Below, in pieces: positions 44,276-52,086 of a stretch of 64,000 nt of DNA; within the stretch, counting starts at the first letter, position 1, and the number at the start of each line of letters is the position of its first letter. The notes under the pieces are model-generated. The model ran no database searches. It saw only the letters and a list, made by a program, of their open reading frames with translations, and had not been told where the DNA came from. This stretch comes from Chloroflexota bacterium (GTDB lineage Bacteria; Chloroflexota; Anaerolineae; Anaerolineales; Villigracilaceae): NCBI GenBank assembly GCA_016234555.1, contig JACRBJ010000045.1, positions 1-64,000 of the forward strand, in the 5' to 3' direction. A program made the translations under genes and the position numbers.

Positions 44276-45370
44276 TTAATGTGCAAATTCTTTTACTGCC
44301 ATAATTACCCCATCCTGCTGGGATAAGGTCAACTCGGGGTACAACGGAAGCGCAAACGTCTCACGTGATGCAAGTTCGGCATGGGGGAAGTCGCCTTCCT
44401 TGTATCCAAACTTGCGGCAGGGTGTGGCGAGATGCGGCGGCAGCGGATAATACACCTCCGAGGCAATTCCCTTTTGCTTCAAAAATGCCTGTAGTCCATC
44501 CCGTTTTGCAGAGCGGACAATATACAGGTGATAAACATGTTTCCCCCACTCACGCTCAATTGGGGTAACAAGATATGAACCAAGTTTTTCGGTGTAGCGG
44601 TGTGCAAGTTCACGCCGCTTATCATTCCAGGAATCGACGTAAGGTAGTTTGGCTTGCAGAATGGCAGCTTGCAACGCGTCGAGGCGGCTGTTGTAACCAA
44701 CCTCTTCCGAGTAATATTTCTTCTTCCAGCCGTGAGCCCTTAACATTCGCATTCGCTCTGCCAAAGCAGGGTCATTTGTCACCACCATGCCGGCATCGCC
44801 AAATGCGCCGAGGTTTTTGGTGGGGAAGAAACTCAAACAGCCGACGTCGCCAAACGAGCCGGTTTTCCTTCCGAGATATTCCGCGCCAAACCCTTGTGCG
44901 TTGTCCTCGATCACTTTCAGACCATGTTCGCGTGCAATTTCAAGGATCGGATTCATCTCGGCTGGATGACCGTACAAATGGACGGGGATGATCGCCTTTG
45001 TCTTTGAGGTGATCGCCTCCCTGATTTTGTTCACGTCAATTTGATAGCTCTGCGGATCGACATCCACGAAGACGGGTTTTGCGCCGACGGACATCACCGT
45101 TCCCGCCGTCGCAAAAAACGTGTAGGCGGGAACGATCACCTCATCGCCCGCGCTAATATTCAAGGCGCGCAGGGCAATTACCAGCGCGTCAGTTCCTGAC
45201 GCAAGCCCAATGGCGTGTTTCATTCCAAGGTAAGCGGCGACATTCTCTTCGAATTTTGTCACCTGCGGACCGAGAATAAAATGTCCCGAAGCTAGGGTGG
45301 CAAGCACAGCCTCATCGATTTCCTTTTTGATGGAATGATATTGGGCGGTCAGGTCAACCAGTGGGATCAT
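44276..45370 (-). CDS. DegT-family aminotransferase (WbpE-like)
   Basis: This 364-residue PLP enzyme has LASGTDALVIALRAL (cofactor-phosphate binding), VIEDNAQGFGAEYLGRKTG, and the Schiff-base lysine in SFFPTKNLGAFGDAGMV. With the adjacent WbpB-like dehydrogenase and WbpD-like acetyltransferase it should install the 3-amino group on UDP-2-acetamido-3-oxo-glucuronic acid. Gene order is dehydrogenase, acetyltransferase, aminotransferase, with the last two overlapping by 4 bp (ATGA). AAAGGAGACAAGGC precedes the start. Confidence 0.9.
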   Translation of the reverse strand: MIPLVDLTAQYHSIKKEIDEAVLATLASGHFILGPQVTKFEENVAAYLGMKHAIGLASGTDALVIALRALNISAGDEVIVPAYTFFATAGTVMSVGAKPVFVDVDPQSYQIDVNKIREAITSKTKAIIPVHLYGHPAEMNPILEIAREHGLKVIEDNAQGFGAEYLGRKTGSFGDVGCLSFFPTKNLGAFGDAGMVVTNDPALAERMRMLRAHGWKKKYYSEEVGYNSRLDALQAAILQAKLPYVDSWNDKRRELAHRYTEKLGSYLVTPIEREWGKHVYHLYIVRSAKRDGLQAFLKQKGIASEVYYPLPPHLATPCRKFGYKEGDFPHAELASRETFALPLYPELTLSQQDGVIMAVKEFAH

Positions 45371-45948
45371 GCCTTGTCTCCTTTAGGTGTCACAATTAGG
45401 TCTTCTTTTTGGTAGGAATCGCCGCATACTTTGCAAGTTGCACGGTCATTGTCAAACTGCAACTGCTCGCCGCACTGGCACATCCATCCGTGCACACGGG
45501 CAGGGGAGCCGTAGACCAGAGCGTAATCGGGGACATCACGCGTGACGACAGAGCCTGCGCCGACAAAACAATACCTTCCAAGCGTCACCCCACACACAAT
45601 GGTGGCGTTTGCTCCAATGGACGCACCTTTACGGACAAGTGTGCTTTTATACTCATCCTTGCGATTGACATGGCTGCGCGGGTTAACGACATTGGTAAAA
45701 ACCATCGAAGGTCCGAGGAAGGCATCATCTTCGACAATGACGCCTGTGTACAACGAGACATTATTTTGGATTTTTACGTTATTTCCGATTATCACATCAG
45801 ATGACACCAATACATTCTGCCCAATGTTACAGCGCTCACCAATTCGGGCACGCGGCATGACATGGCAAAAGTGCCATATCTTCGTTCCCAAACCGATTTC
45901 GACACCTTCATCAATATAACTGGATTCATGAACAAAGTAATCAGCCAT
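45367..45948 (-). CDS. wbpD: WbpD-like sugar N-acetyltransferase, left-handed beta helix
   Basis: The 193-residue protein has hexapeptide repeats forming a left-handed beta helix (VEIGLGTKIWHFCHV, IGENCNIG-type coils, VIIGNNVKIQNNVSLY) and the WbpD-like segment PSMVFTNVVNPRS. It should acetylate the 3-amino group made by the aminotransferase, giving the 2,3-diacetamido-uronic acid. A C-terminal extension has two Cys pairs (CQCGEQL and CKVCGDS) that look like a zinc ribbon, not found in every family member. Confidence 0.9.
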   Translation of the reverse strand: MADYFVHESSYIDEGVEIGLGTKIWHFCHVMPRARIGERCNIGQNVLVSSDVIIGNNVKIQNNVSLYTGVIVEDDAFLGPSMVFTNVVNPRSHVNRKDEYKSTLVRKGASIGANATIVCGVTLGRYCFVGAGSVVTRDVPDYALVYGSPARVHGWMCQCGEQLQFDNDRATCKVCGDSYQKEDLIVTPKGDKA

Positions 45949-45958
45949 GACTCACACC

Positions 45959-46900
45959 TTATTTCCTCAGTAGTGGATGGACTAGGTCATCCTTCGGCGA
46001 AATTTCGGCGGTTCGGATGGTGTGGGTCAACTGGATGGACGGACGCGCATCCTTGATTCCAAATCCACGTCCAGCCAGCGTTTCTTCATAGACATGGGTG
46101 TGAAGATCGGTGAAACCCTCCGAAAACTCAACTGCCTTTCCGTCCACAGTGATGGAGCGATAGGTCGTCTTGCCACCAGCCTTTGCCGAGGTGGGAAGGT
46201 CGTTTTTATCAACCGAGAGGAACCAGCGTACCCGCGCATGTTCCAGTTCGATGAATCCGGACATACGGTTTCCGTCCGAATGATATACCCTGACGCCTTG
46301 CGCGGAACCGAAGAGCCATATCAAAAGGTCGAAGAAATGGACGCCAATATTGGTTGCTACTCCGCCTGATTTATCCTGTTGCCCCTTCCATGAAACCTGA
46401 TACCACGGTCCACGGCTGGTGATATAGGTCAGCTCGACATCGTGCATGCCACCGGCTTGCTGCAACTCTTCACGAAGTTTGATGAGCGCAGGATGTACCC
46501 GCAACTGGAGGATGGTGTAGATACGATGTCCTGTCTCCGCTTCCAACTCCTCGAGCGCATCAAAGTTCCATGGGTTGATTACCAGTGGCTTTTCGCAAAT
46601 TGCATCTGCTCCAACGCGCAAGGCAAGGCGACAATGCGCATCGTGCAGGTAATTGGGGGAACATATGGTGACGTAATGAGTGCGATTTTCCTCGGGTCCA
46701 CGCCGTAGTTTTTCCAAATGACGGTCAAAACGCTCGATCTCTGTAAAAAACTTTACATTGAAGGAATACTGGTCGAGCAAACCAACGGAGTCTTTGGGAT
46801 CCACTGCGGCAAGCAACACATTGCCGGTATCCCGAATGGCGCGCAAATGGCGGGGAGCAATGTAACCACCGACACCAATCACAGCAAAGTTTTTAGGCAT
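45959..46900 (-). CDS. wbpB: WbpB-like UDP-sugar 3-dehydrogenase (Gfo/Idh/MocA family)
   Basis: The 313-residue NAD-dependent oxidoreductase has N-terminal FAVIGVGGYIAPRHLRAIRD, the EKPLV motif in ICEKPLVINPWN (about 100-111) and the WbpB-type LTYITSRGPWYQVSWKG (about 157-173). It should oxidise C3 of UDP-N-acetylglucosaminuronic acid, feeding the aminotransferase. GGAAGGAAAATAAAC precedes the ATG and overlaps the MarR-like gene's stop. WbpA, which would make its substrate, is not in the window. Confidence 0.93.
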   Translation of the reverse strand: MPKNFAVIGVGGYIAPRHLRAIRDTGNVLLAAVDPKDSVGLLDQYSFNVKFFTEIERFDRHLEKLRRGPEENRTHYVTICSPNYLHDAHCRLALRVGADAICEKPLVINPWNFDALEELEAETGHRIYTILQLRVHPALIKLREELQQAGGMHDVELTYITSRGPWYQVSWKGQQDKSGGVATNIGVHFFDLLIWLFGSAQGVRVYHSDGNRMSGFIELEHARVRWFLSVDKNDLPTSAKAGGKTTYRSITVDGKAVEFSEGFTDLHTHVYEETLAGRGFGIKDARPSIQLTHTIRTAEISPKDDLVHPLLRK

Positions 46901-46902
46901 GT

Positions 46903-47436
46903 TTATTTTCCTTCCGTGTTTTTAATCTCATAATTCGTGCCATTTACCCCAATCACGCACTTGCCAGGGGAATCGCTGATTTGCAATCCCGCTTCAAGGC
47001 AGGTCAAACGCAAAATATCAACGACCTCATCCTCGCCCTCTAGGTAAACCTGCCGGATACCTGCCTGCTTTAAGTCCTTTACAAGGTTTTTTGCTTTTTT
47101 CCGATAGTCACCATAAACTTTCAGCGAGTCCCGCGCATACAACACGGCGCGTTGTGTAAAAACCCTCATTCCCGCGGGAGTCAGGTCATATTTCAGGCGG
47201 GTGCGATCAAGATGCGATACTTTTACCCAGCCTCGGGTGATAAGTCGTTTGATGTACCAGTTGACGCTGCCAACGGCAATTCCCAGCCGGTCAGACAGAT
47301 TTGCCTGGGTGACCATCGAGTCCTGGGCAATTTCATTGAGAAGGGCGTATTCGTGCTGTTTCATCTCTGTCATGTTTGAGCATTCAGTTTTTGAATTCTC
47401 ACACAAAAAACGATTCACGTCAAGAGAAAAGCACAC
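46903..47436 (-). CDS. MarR-like winged-helix regulator of the polysaccharide operon
   Basis: The protein is 177 residues from the first start (GTG at 47436); an ATG at 47373 would give 156. The winged-helix domain (about residues 26-90 of the long form: LNEIAQDSMVTQANLSDRLG, SVNWYIKRLITRGWVKVS) is followed by a helix-rich linker and a small alpha/beta domain ending IKNTEGK. It resembles EPS-associated MarR-type regulators found inside exopolysaccharide operons, so it probably controls this cluster. Its 5' region is duplicated at about 48936-49160 beyond the next glycosyltransferase. Confidence 0.78.
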   Translation of the reverse strand: MCFSLDVNRFLCENSKTECSNMTEMKQHEYALLNEIAQDSMVTQANLSDRLGIAVGSVNWYIKRLITRGWVKVSHLDRTRLKYDLTPAGMRVFTQRAVLYARDSLKVYGDYRKKAKNLVKDLKQAGIRQVYLEGEDEVVDILRLTCLEAGLQISDSPGKCVIGVNGTNYEIKNTEGK

Positions 47437-47528
47437 CTTTTTTCACTTCAACGTGGTGACCGAGAAATCACCTTCACTACTAACAAATTAGAGGTTTGCC
47501 GCGACAGACATCAGGACATGGACGCTTG

Positions 47529-48734
47529 CTATTTTCCGATCAGATTTTCAATGATTTCAAGGATTCTCTTTCCATTCACGTCGGCATTTAATTTCAGCGC
47601 AGCCTGGTGTGAGTTCTGTTTCAAGGAGACAATTTGTTCGGGCGTCAGCTTATTTAGTTCTAGCGCCAGTGATTGCGGAGAAAAATCCTGAGACACAATT
47701 CCACAATTATATTGTTCAACCATCTTTTTCATATCCATATTGGGACTAATTGCCACCGCCAGTCGGGCTTGAATAAACTCAAATAACTTGTTTGGCAACA
47801 TATATGTCATATTAAAATTGCTGGGAAAGGCAAGGTATAAACCAATGTCATATCGATTAATAGTCTTTACGATATTCGGCATAGCAACTGGCGGAATGAT
47901 TTGTACATTCGCACGCTTTTTCGCCATGTTTGTAATTTTGTTCCAGTAAATTGCATCTGTCGCCACCATCATCAAGTCCAATGTGAAGCGGTCGTCGAGA
48001 TAATCCATCAACTCAAGCATTAACTCTATTCTTCGTGATGAGGTTGCGTTTCCGTGATGGATCATGCGAATCCTGTCCGGCAACACAATACCTGGCAGTA
48101 GATCCTCGCGTGACGGAAGACTCATAACAACTTCTGCATTGATCCCATATTCTCGCCGATATTCTTCTGATAACCCCGGGCTGACTGTTATTACCTTGTC
48201 GCATTTGGCGAGATATGTGCGGCTTAAGTATTCATTCACGGGTTTTTGTGCAAATCGCCAAATCCAATTGTCGTCAAAGTGCCTGGTATAGTATTCGCGC
48301 GCGTCCAGCAGCACCTTTGCGCTGCCCATTCCAATTCGATAAGCAAGAGGCAAAAGAACCAGATCATGTGAAATAACTAAATCAAATTTCTCCTTCGCGA
48401 GCTCGGGTATGGCCGTATGTGCTCCTCCAAGATAAAGCCAGTTTGCTTCTTCATATCTTCCAAACAGAAGGTTTGCGAGCCGCAACACAAACCTTACAAA
48501 CACGCGTAATTTATCAAGTCCTGCCTTTTGCAAAATTATTCTTAAAAAACCGTCTCTGTTTGTGGCGCGATTCGATATGCGCGGGTTATAAACATGGGAC
48601 TTCACATCATTGATGGAAACTTCACTTCGCGATAACACCGTAACCTCAAAATCGTCTTTTAACCAACGGATCATACGGTTCGGACGTGGATTTGAGTTAG
48701 GGTCAGCATGACACATGATTAATATTTTTTTCAT
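47529..48734 (-). CDS. Glycosyltransferase, GT-B fold, paralogue 4
   Basis: The 401-residue protein is the fourth member of the paralogous set, 16 kb from the others, starting MKKILIMCHADPNSNPRPNR. Donor-site residues are conserved (LPNKLFEFIQARLAVAISPN, VEQYNCGIVSQDFSP). It is closest in overall layout to paralogue 2. The gene sits exactly between an intact MarR-type regulator and a decayed copy of that regulator's 5' end, so it was inserted with duplication of its target or carried a regulator fragment with it. Confidence 0.85.
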   Translation of the reverse strand: MKKILIMCHADPNSNPRPNRMIRWLKDDFEVTVLSRSEVSINDVKSHVYNPRISNRATNRDGFLRIILQKAGLDKLRVFVRFVLRLANLLFGRYEEANWLYLGGAHTAIPELAKEKFDLVISHDLVLLPLAYRIGMGSAKVLLDAREYYTRHFDDNWIWRFAQKPVNEYLSRTYLAKCDKVITVSPGLSEEYRREYGINAEVVMSLPSREDLLPGIVLPDRIRMIHHGNATSSRRIELMLELMDYLDDRFTLDLMMVATDAIYWNKITNMAKKRANVQIIPPVAMPNIVKTINRYDIGLYLAFPSNFNMTYMLPNKLFEFIQARLAVAISPNMDMKKMVEQYNCGIVSQDFSPQSLALELNKLTPEQIVSLKQNSHQAALKLNADVNGKRILEIIENLIGK

Positions 48735-48935
48735 ATCAAGACATCCTTGTAGGGTTTCATCATCCTTGCGGTAATGGCAAATGATTCAGATAATTTGGCT
48801 CGGTTACCCTGTTTTCAGTAAAAAAGCTCTTGGTAACTATACTGCTTCTGTACCAACCAAACAATCTCCTCCTGGGGCGATTCCTGGCCAGGTTACTGCC
48901 TTGGTCTCCAACCAGTAGGCTTTACTATGTGGGCA

Positions 48936-49160
48936 GTCGAGATGTGATACTTTTACTCACCCTCGGGTGATAAGCCGTTTGATGTGCCGGTTGACATTAT
49001 CAACAGCATCTTAGTTGGTCGGATAGATTTGCCTGGGTTACTATTGAATACTGGTGATCTCATTTGGAAGAGCGTGTTCGTGTTGTTCTAATCAGGCATA
49101 ACTTGAGCATTCTTTTTTGAATTCTCGCACAGAAAATGACTTCCGTCAAAAAACATGCCT
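48936..49160 (-). pseudogene. Decayed 5' copy of the MarR-like regulator
   Basis: From CATACTTTTACTCACCC-like sequence on, this region matches 47200-47455 over about 225 bp, including the CTCGGGTGATAAG and AGATTTGCCTGGGT stretches and the upstream flank CTTCAAC. Numerous substitutions and small deletions break the frame. It lies between paralogue 4 and the 2-epimerase gene. The rest of 48735-48935 carries no gene; GGGCAGTCGAG at its end also occurs in the merR fragment at 28203. Confidence 0.75.
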
Positions 49161-49162
49161 TT

Positions 49163-50233
49163 TTACTTCAACATGATAGAGAGCGCATCACGAATTTGCT
49201 CCGCGGAATGTCCGTCTCCATATAAGGGCTTGCGTTCCTCCTGAGGGAACCAATTTTCGAACAAGTCAACGATTCTTTGCTCATCCACGCCGGCCAGTTG
49301 ATTCCAGCCTGAGGAAACGGTCTCCACCCACTCGGTTTCCTCCCGCAATGTGATGCAGCGCACCCCCACAAGGTAAGCCTCCTTTTGTACTCCGCCGGAA
49401 TCCGTCAGAATGCAATTGGCCCCCTCCTGTAACATCAGCATGTCAAAATGACCAACCGGTTCGATGGCCAGTATATTCGAAGCAACGGATATGCCCCATT
49501 CCTGCATCATCTTGCGTGTACGCGGGTGCACGGGAAACACCACGGGCGAGGACAACCTTCCAAGTGCGCCCAGTATCGAAGACATACGCTTCCGGTCATC
49601 GGTATTTGCGGCACGGTGAACCGTCGCCAGGGCGTATTTTCCTTCTTCCAAACCAAGTTTTTGCCGAATCTGCGACTTGCCATGTGCGACCTTCAAATTG
49701 TGGAGTAATGCATCGTACATCACATCTCCAACCCGGTGAACGCCTTTCGTGATTCCTTCTCCGGCAAGATTTTCAACAGCCGCATCTGTGGGGCAAAATA
49801 AAAGGGTGGAAACATGATCTGTCAAAACACGGTTGATCTCTTCGGGCATTGCCCTGTTAAATGACCTTAAGCCTGCCTCCACATGGGCAAGTGAAATTTG
49901 CCCCTTGGCGGCTGCAAGGGCGCCAGCCAGGGTCGAATTTGTATCGCCATAGACCAGCACACACTCAGGTTTTACTTCGCCAAGAATCTTTTCGATTTCA
50001 ATTAACATTCTTCCTGTTTGTTCCCCATGCGAACCGCCCCCGATTCCCAGGTTGAAATCAGGCGGACGCATTTCCATTTCAGAAAAGAATACCTCGGACA
50101 TTCCATAATCATAGTGCTGTCCTGTATGGATAAAAACCTCCCTGAATTCGGAAACGAGTGCGCGTGAGACTGGCGCAGCTTTTATAAATTGAGGTCGCGC
50201 GCCTACAATAGAAACGATGGTTTTTGTTCTCAT
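49163..50233 (-). CDS. wecB: UDP-N-acetylglucosamine 2-epimerase family (WecB/WbpI)
   Basis: This 356-residue GT-B-fold enzyme has VGARPQFIKAAPVSRAL at the start, HTGQHYDYGMSEVFF, HVEAGLRSFNRAMPEEINR (about 120-138) and CILTDSGGVQKEAYL (about 275-290). It inverts C2 of UDP-N-acetyl sugars. Given wbpB, wbpD and the WbpE-like gene in the same operon, its natural substrate may be the diacetamido-uronic acid (WbpI reaction) giving the manno form; WecB activity on UDP-GlcNAc is the alternative. Confidence 0.92.
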   Translation of the reverse strand: MRTKTIVSIVGARPQFIKAAPVSRALVSEFREVFIHTGQHYDYGMSEVFFSEMEMRPPDFNLGIGGGSHGEQTGRMLIEIEKILGEVKPECVLVYGDTNSTLAGALAAAKGQISLAHVEAGLRSFNRAMPEEINRVLTDHVSTLLFCPTDAAVENLAGEGITKGVHRVGDVMYDALLHNLKVAHGKSQIRQKLGLEEGKYALATVHRAANTDDRKRMSSILGALGRLSSPVVFPVHPRTRKMMQEWGISVASNILAIEPVGHFDMLMLQEGANCILTDSGGVQKEAYLVGVRCITLREETEWVETVSSGWNQLAGVDEQRIVDLFENWFPQEERKPLYGDGHSAEQIRDALSIMLK

Positions 50234-50307
50234 TTACATACCTTGTTTTGCAGATTTTGAATTCTAATATAAAACAACCTGTGCCATGCAGCAACCCCAG
50301 GAAGGAA

Positions 50308-50329
50308 ACAGCCGCCCACGGGCGGCTGT
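50308..50329 (-). terminator. Hairpin ahead of the polysaccharide operon
   Basis: ACAGCCGCC and GGCGGCTGT form a perfect 9-bp stem with loop CACG. It lies between a decayed gene and the start of the 2-epimerase gene and may insulate the operon; no T-run is present. Confidence 0.5.
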
Positions 50330-50338
50330 CCATTGCAC

Positions 50339-50700
50339 CTACTCCACCGTCACCTGTGTGTACACGGGATATTGATTCCCGTCCAAATCTTCTATGATGA
50401 AGCCGACCATGTAATCACCTGCAGCGGCGTAGAGTTGTTCCCACTTGAGGGGCTGGTCGCCAAACGTGAGAGTTTTCCCTTCCAGATAGGTTGTGGACAT
50501 GCCGCCCGATGACGACGGCTCCAGCCATTTGTCGAGCAAGGTGAAGGTGTCGCCTTGCTGTGGGGTGATCTCACGCGGAGCGCCCGTATCGTCCGTGCCC
50601 GCCATGCCAAAGACCTAGACCAGATTCCCGTTCTGAAAGATCAGCCGCCCTTTGACCGAGTCTCCTGAAGCGGCAAAGATGTAAACGCCGTCCACCGCAT
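50339..50700 (-). pseudogene. Remnant of an extracytoplasmic protein gene
   Basis: An open stretch (50339-50605) encodes DKWLEPSSSGGMSTTYLEG and ends VYTQVTVE. Upstream in the same frame the reading continues (IHAVDGVYIFAASGDSVKG, LIFQNGNLV) but is broken by a TAG before VFGMAG and by another stop further up. It is the C-terminal part of a beta-rich, probably secreted domain. No start or signal sequence remains. Nothing is seen from 50701 to 50816. Confidence 0.6.
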
Positions 50701-50816
50701 GGATGGTCTCTTCAAAGGATTCCCCCTACGATGCCTCTGTGATTCGACTTCATCATGTTTGGTCACCTTGACTCTCCTTTTCTCTTTTCAACATTGTACA
50801 ACTATTTGCGCATCGT

Positions 50817-51164
50817 TTATCGAGCCTGCCACATTGCCTCTGCCACACCAATCGAAACCAGCAGGGACACAAACGCCAGTCCGTCGCCAAGAACCGTCGT
50901 GATCGCCACGGAAACAATCACCGACAGTGCCTTGTTCCAGTTGAATTTCTGGACAAGGAGTTTGGTCAGCCACCACGCCAGCACAGCGCAAGCAAGTATC
51001 TCCACACCCTGACAAGTAAATGCGGTGGCGAAGGACGCATTCCCCTCCCTCTCGCTAAAGCCGTTGAGCACGATGACCTGTCCGATGGTGAGAAGAAACC
51101 CGAAGATAGTGAGGAGGATAACGGTAAGAACGGATGAAATGATGGATGGGATTTTGCCTGGCAT
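50817..51164 (-). CDS. Small three-helix membrane protein
   Basis: The 115-residue protein has hydrophobic segments at about residues 8-32, 45-65 and 80-108. The ATG at 51164 is decided by an AGGAGACCAACCT site; the longer in-frame versions have none. No family was recognised. It follows the HAD gene at a distance of about 120 bases on the same strand. Confidence 0.65.
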   Translation of the reverse strand: MPGKIPSIISSVLTVILLTIFGFLLTIGQVIVLNGFSEREGNASFATAFTCQGVEILACAVLAWWLTKLLVQKFNWNKALSVIVSVAITTVLGDGLAFVSLLVSIGVAEAMWQAR

Positions 51165-51283
51165 AGGTTGGTCTCCTGCGGAGATTTTACCTTCTTCCGT
51201 GCCAATCGGGTTCGCCATTTCATCTGCGACGACATGGCTTGATGCGCGGTGTGCCACGTAGCAAACGTGACTCTACGAGCAAA

Positions 51284-52030
51284 TTAGCGCGGAAGGTTGA
51301 TCCGCTCAAGGGTGGGAAGAAGCTCATTGAGACTGACCACGCTAAAGCTGGGATGGATATCCCGTTCCTTGTCCGCAGTGACCTTGGCGCGGCGGCTGAT
51401 CCAGATCCCCTTCATCCCCAAACTCTGTGCGCCGAAAATATCCGCCTGCAAACTGTCGCCGACCATGATGGCTTCTTCGGGCTGGATATTCCAGCGGGCG
51501 AGGGCGATCTCGAAGGCGCGGGCGTGCGGTTTGCGGTAGAAACAGGCGGCGGATGTCAGCACAAAATCGAAGTAGGGGCGGATGCCGAAGCCCTCGACCT
51601 GTTCCTGCACGTCCTTGTCGTCTCCAGCGTTCGAGAAGATGCCGAGGTTGTAATTTTGCGATTTTAATTGCCGGAGGGTTTCCATCGCGTCATCTTCGAG
51701 GACCCAGTTCGATTGGGTGACCTCGAACATCGCATCCAGCGCCGACCTGATCACTGCTTCGGGGATTTCGGCATGACCCAATTTTTCGAGCAGTTCGCGC
51801 AGGACGAAGTGATAGGTGGTTTCGTAAAAATCCTTGTCGCGTTGGGCATAGTATTCATGCAGGCGGGCGCGGAAGACCTTTGCGTCCAGTTCGATGGAAT
51901 ACGCCCGCAGGGTATCTGTCAGTGCCTGGTCGGACTGTTCGAAGATCGAAGCCCAGTCACCGCGCGAGTGCATGAGCGTGCCGCCGAGGTCGAAGAGGAT
52001 ATGACGAATGGGAGATGCGTTCATGTTCAT
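51284..52030 (-). CDS. HAD family hydrolase
   Basis: The 248-residue phosphatase-like protein has HAD motif I ILFDLGGTLMH (nucleophile Asp near residue 13; the second Asp of the usual DxD is replaced by Gly), motif II GIFSNAGDDK, motif III around YRKPHARAF and motif IV MVGDSLQADIFGA. The Gly in place of the general-acid Asp in motif I is unusual and may lower phosphatase activity or point to another HAD reaction. The ATG at 52030 has no clear binding site; an ATG two codons on is an alternative. Confidence 0.85.
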   Translation of the reverse strand: MNMNASPIRHILFDLGGTLMHSRGDWASIFEQSDQALTDTLRAYSIELDAKVFRARLHEYYAQRDKDFYETTYHFVLRELLEKLGHAEIPEAVIRSALDAMFEVTQSNWVLEDDAMETLRQLKSQNYNLGIFSNAGDDKDVQEQVEGFGIRPYFDFVLTSAACFYRKPHARAFEIALARWNIQPEEAIMVGDSLQADIFGAQSLGMKGIWISRRAKVTADKERDIHPSFSVVSLNELLPTLERINLPR

Positions 52031-52043
52031 CAGCTTGGTATAC

Positions 52044-52081
52044 CCCCACAAATGTTCCCCGTAAAGGGGGACTTTGTGGGG
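52044..52081. terminator. Nested hairpin between HAD and GT-C-like genes
   Basis: Outer arms CCCCACAAA (52044-52052) and TTTGTGGGG (52073-52081) enclose an inner GTTCCCC/GGGGGAC stem. It separates two minus-strand genes only 56 bp apart. Confidence 0.65.
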
Positions 52082-52086
52082 AAGAA

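Noticed and set aside
50339-50700. Amber codon recoding (pyrrolysine) in the fragment gene
   Set aside because: The gene has a second upstream stop and no start, so decay explains the TAG better.
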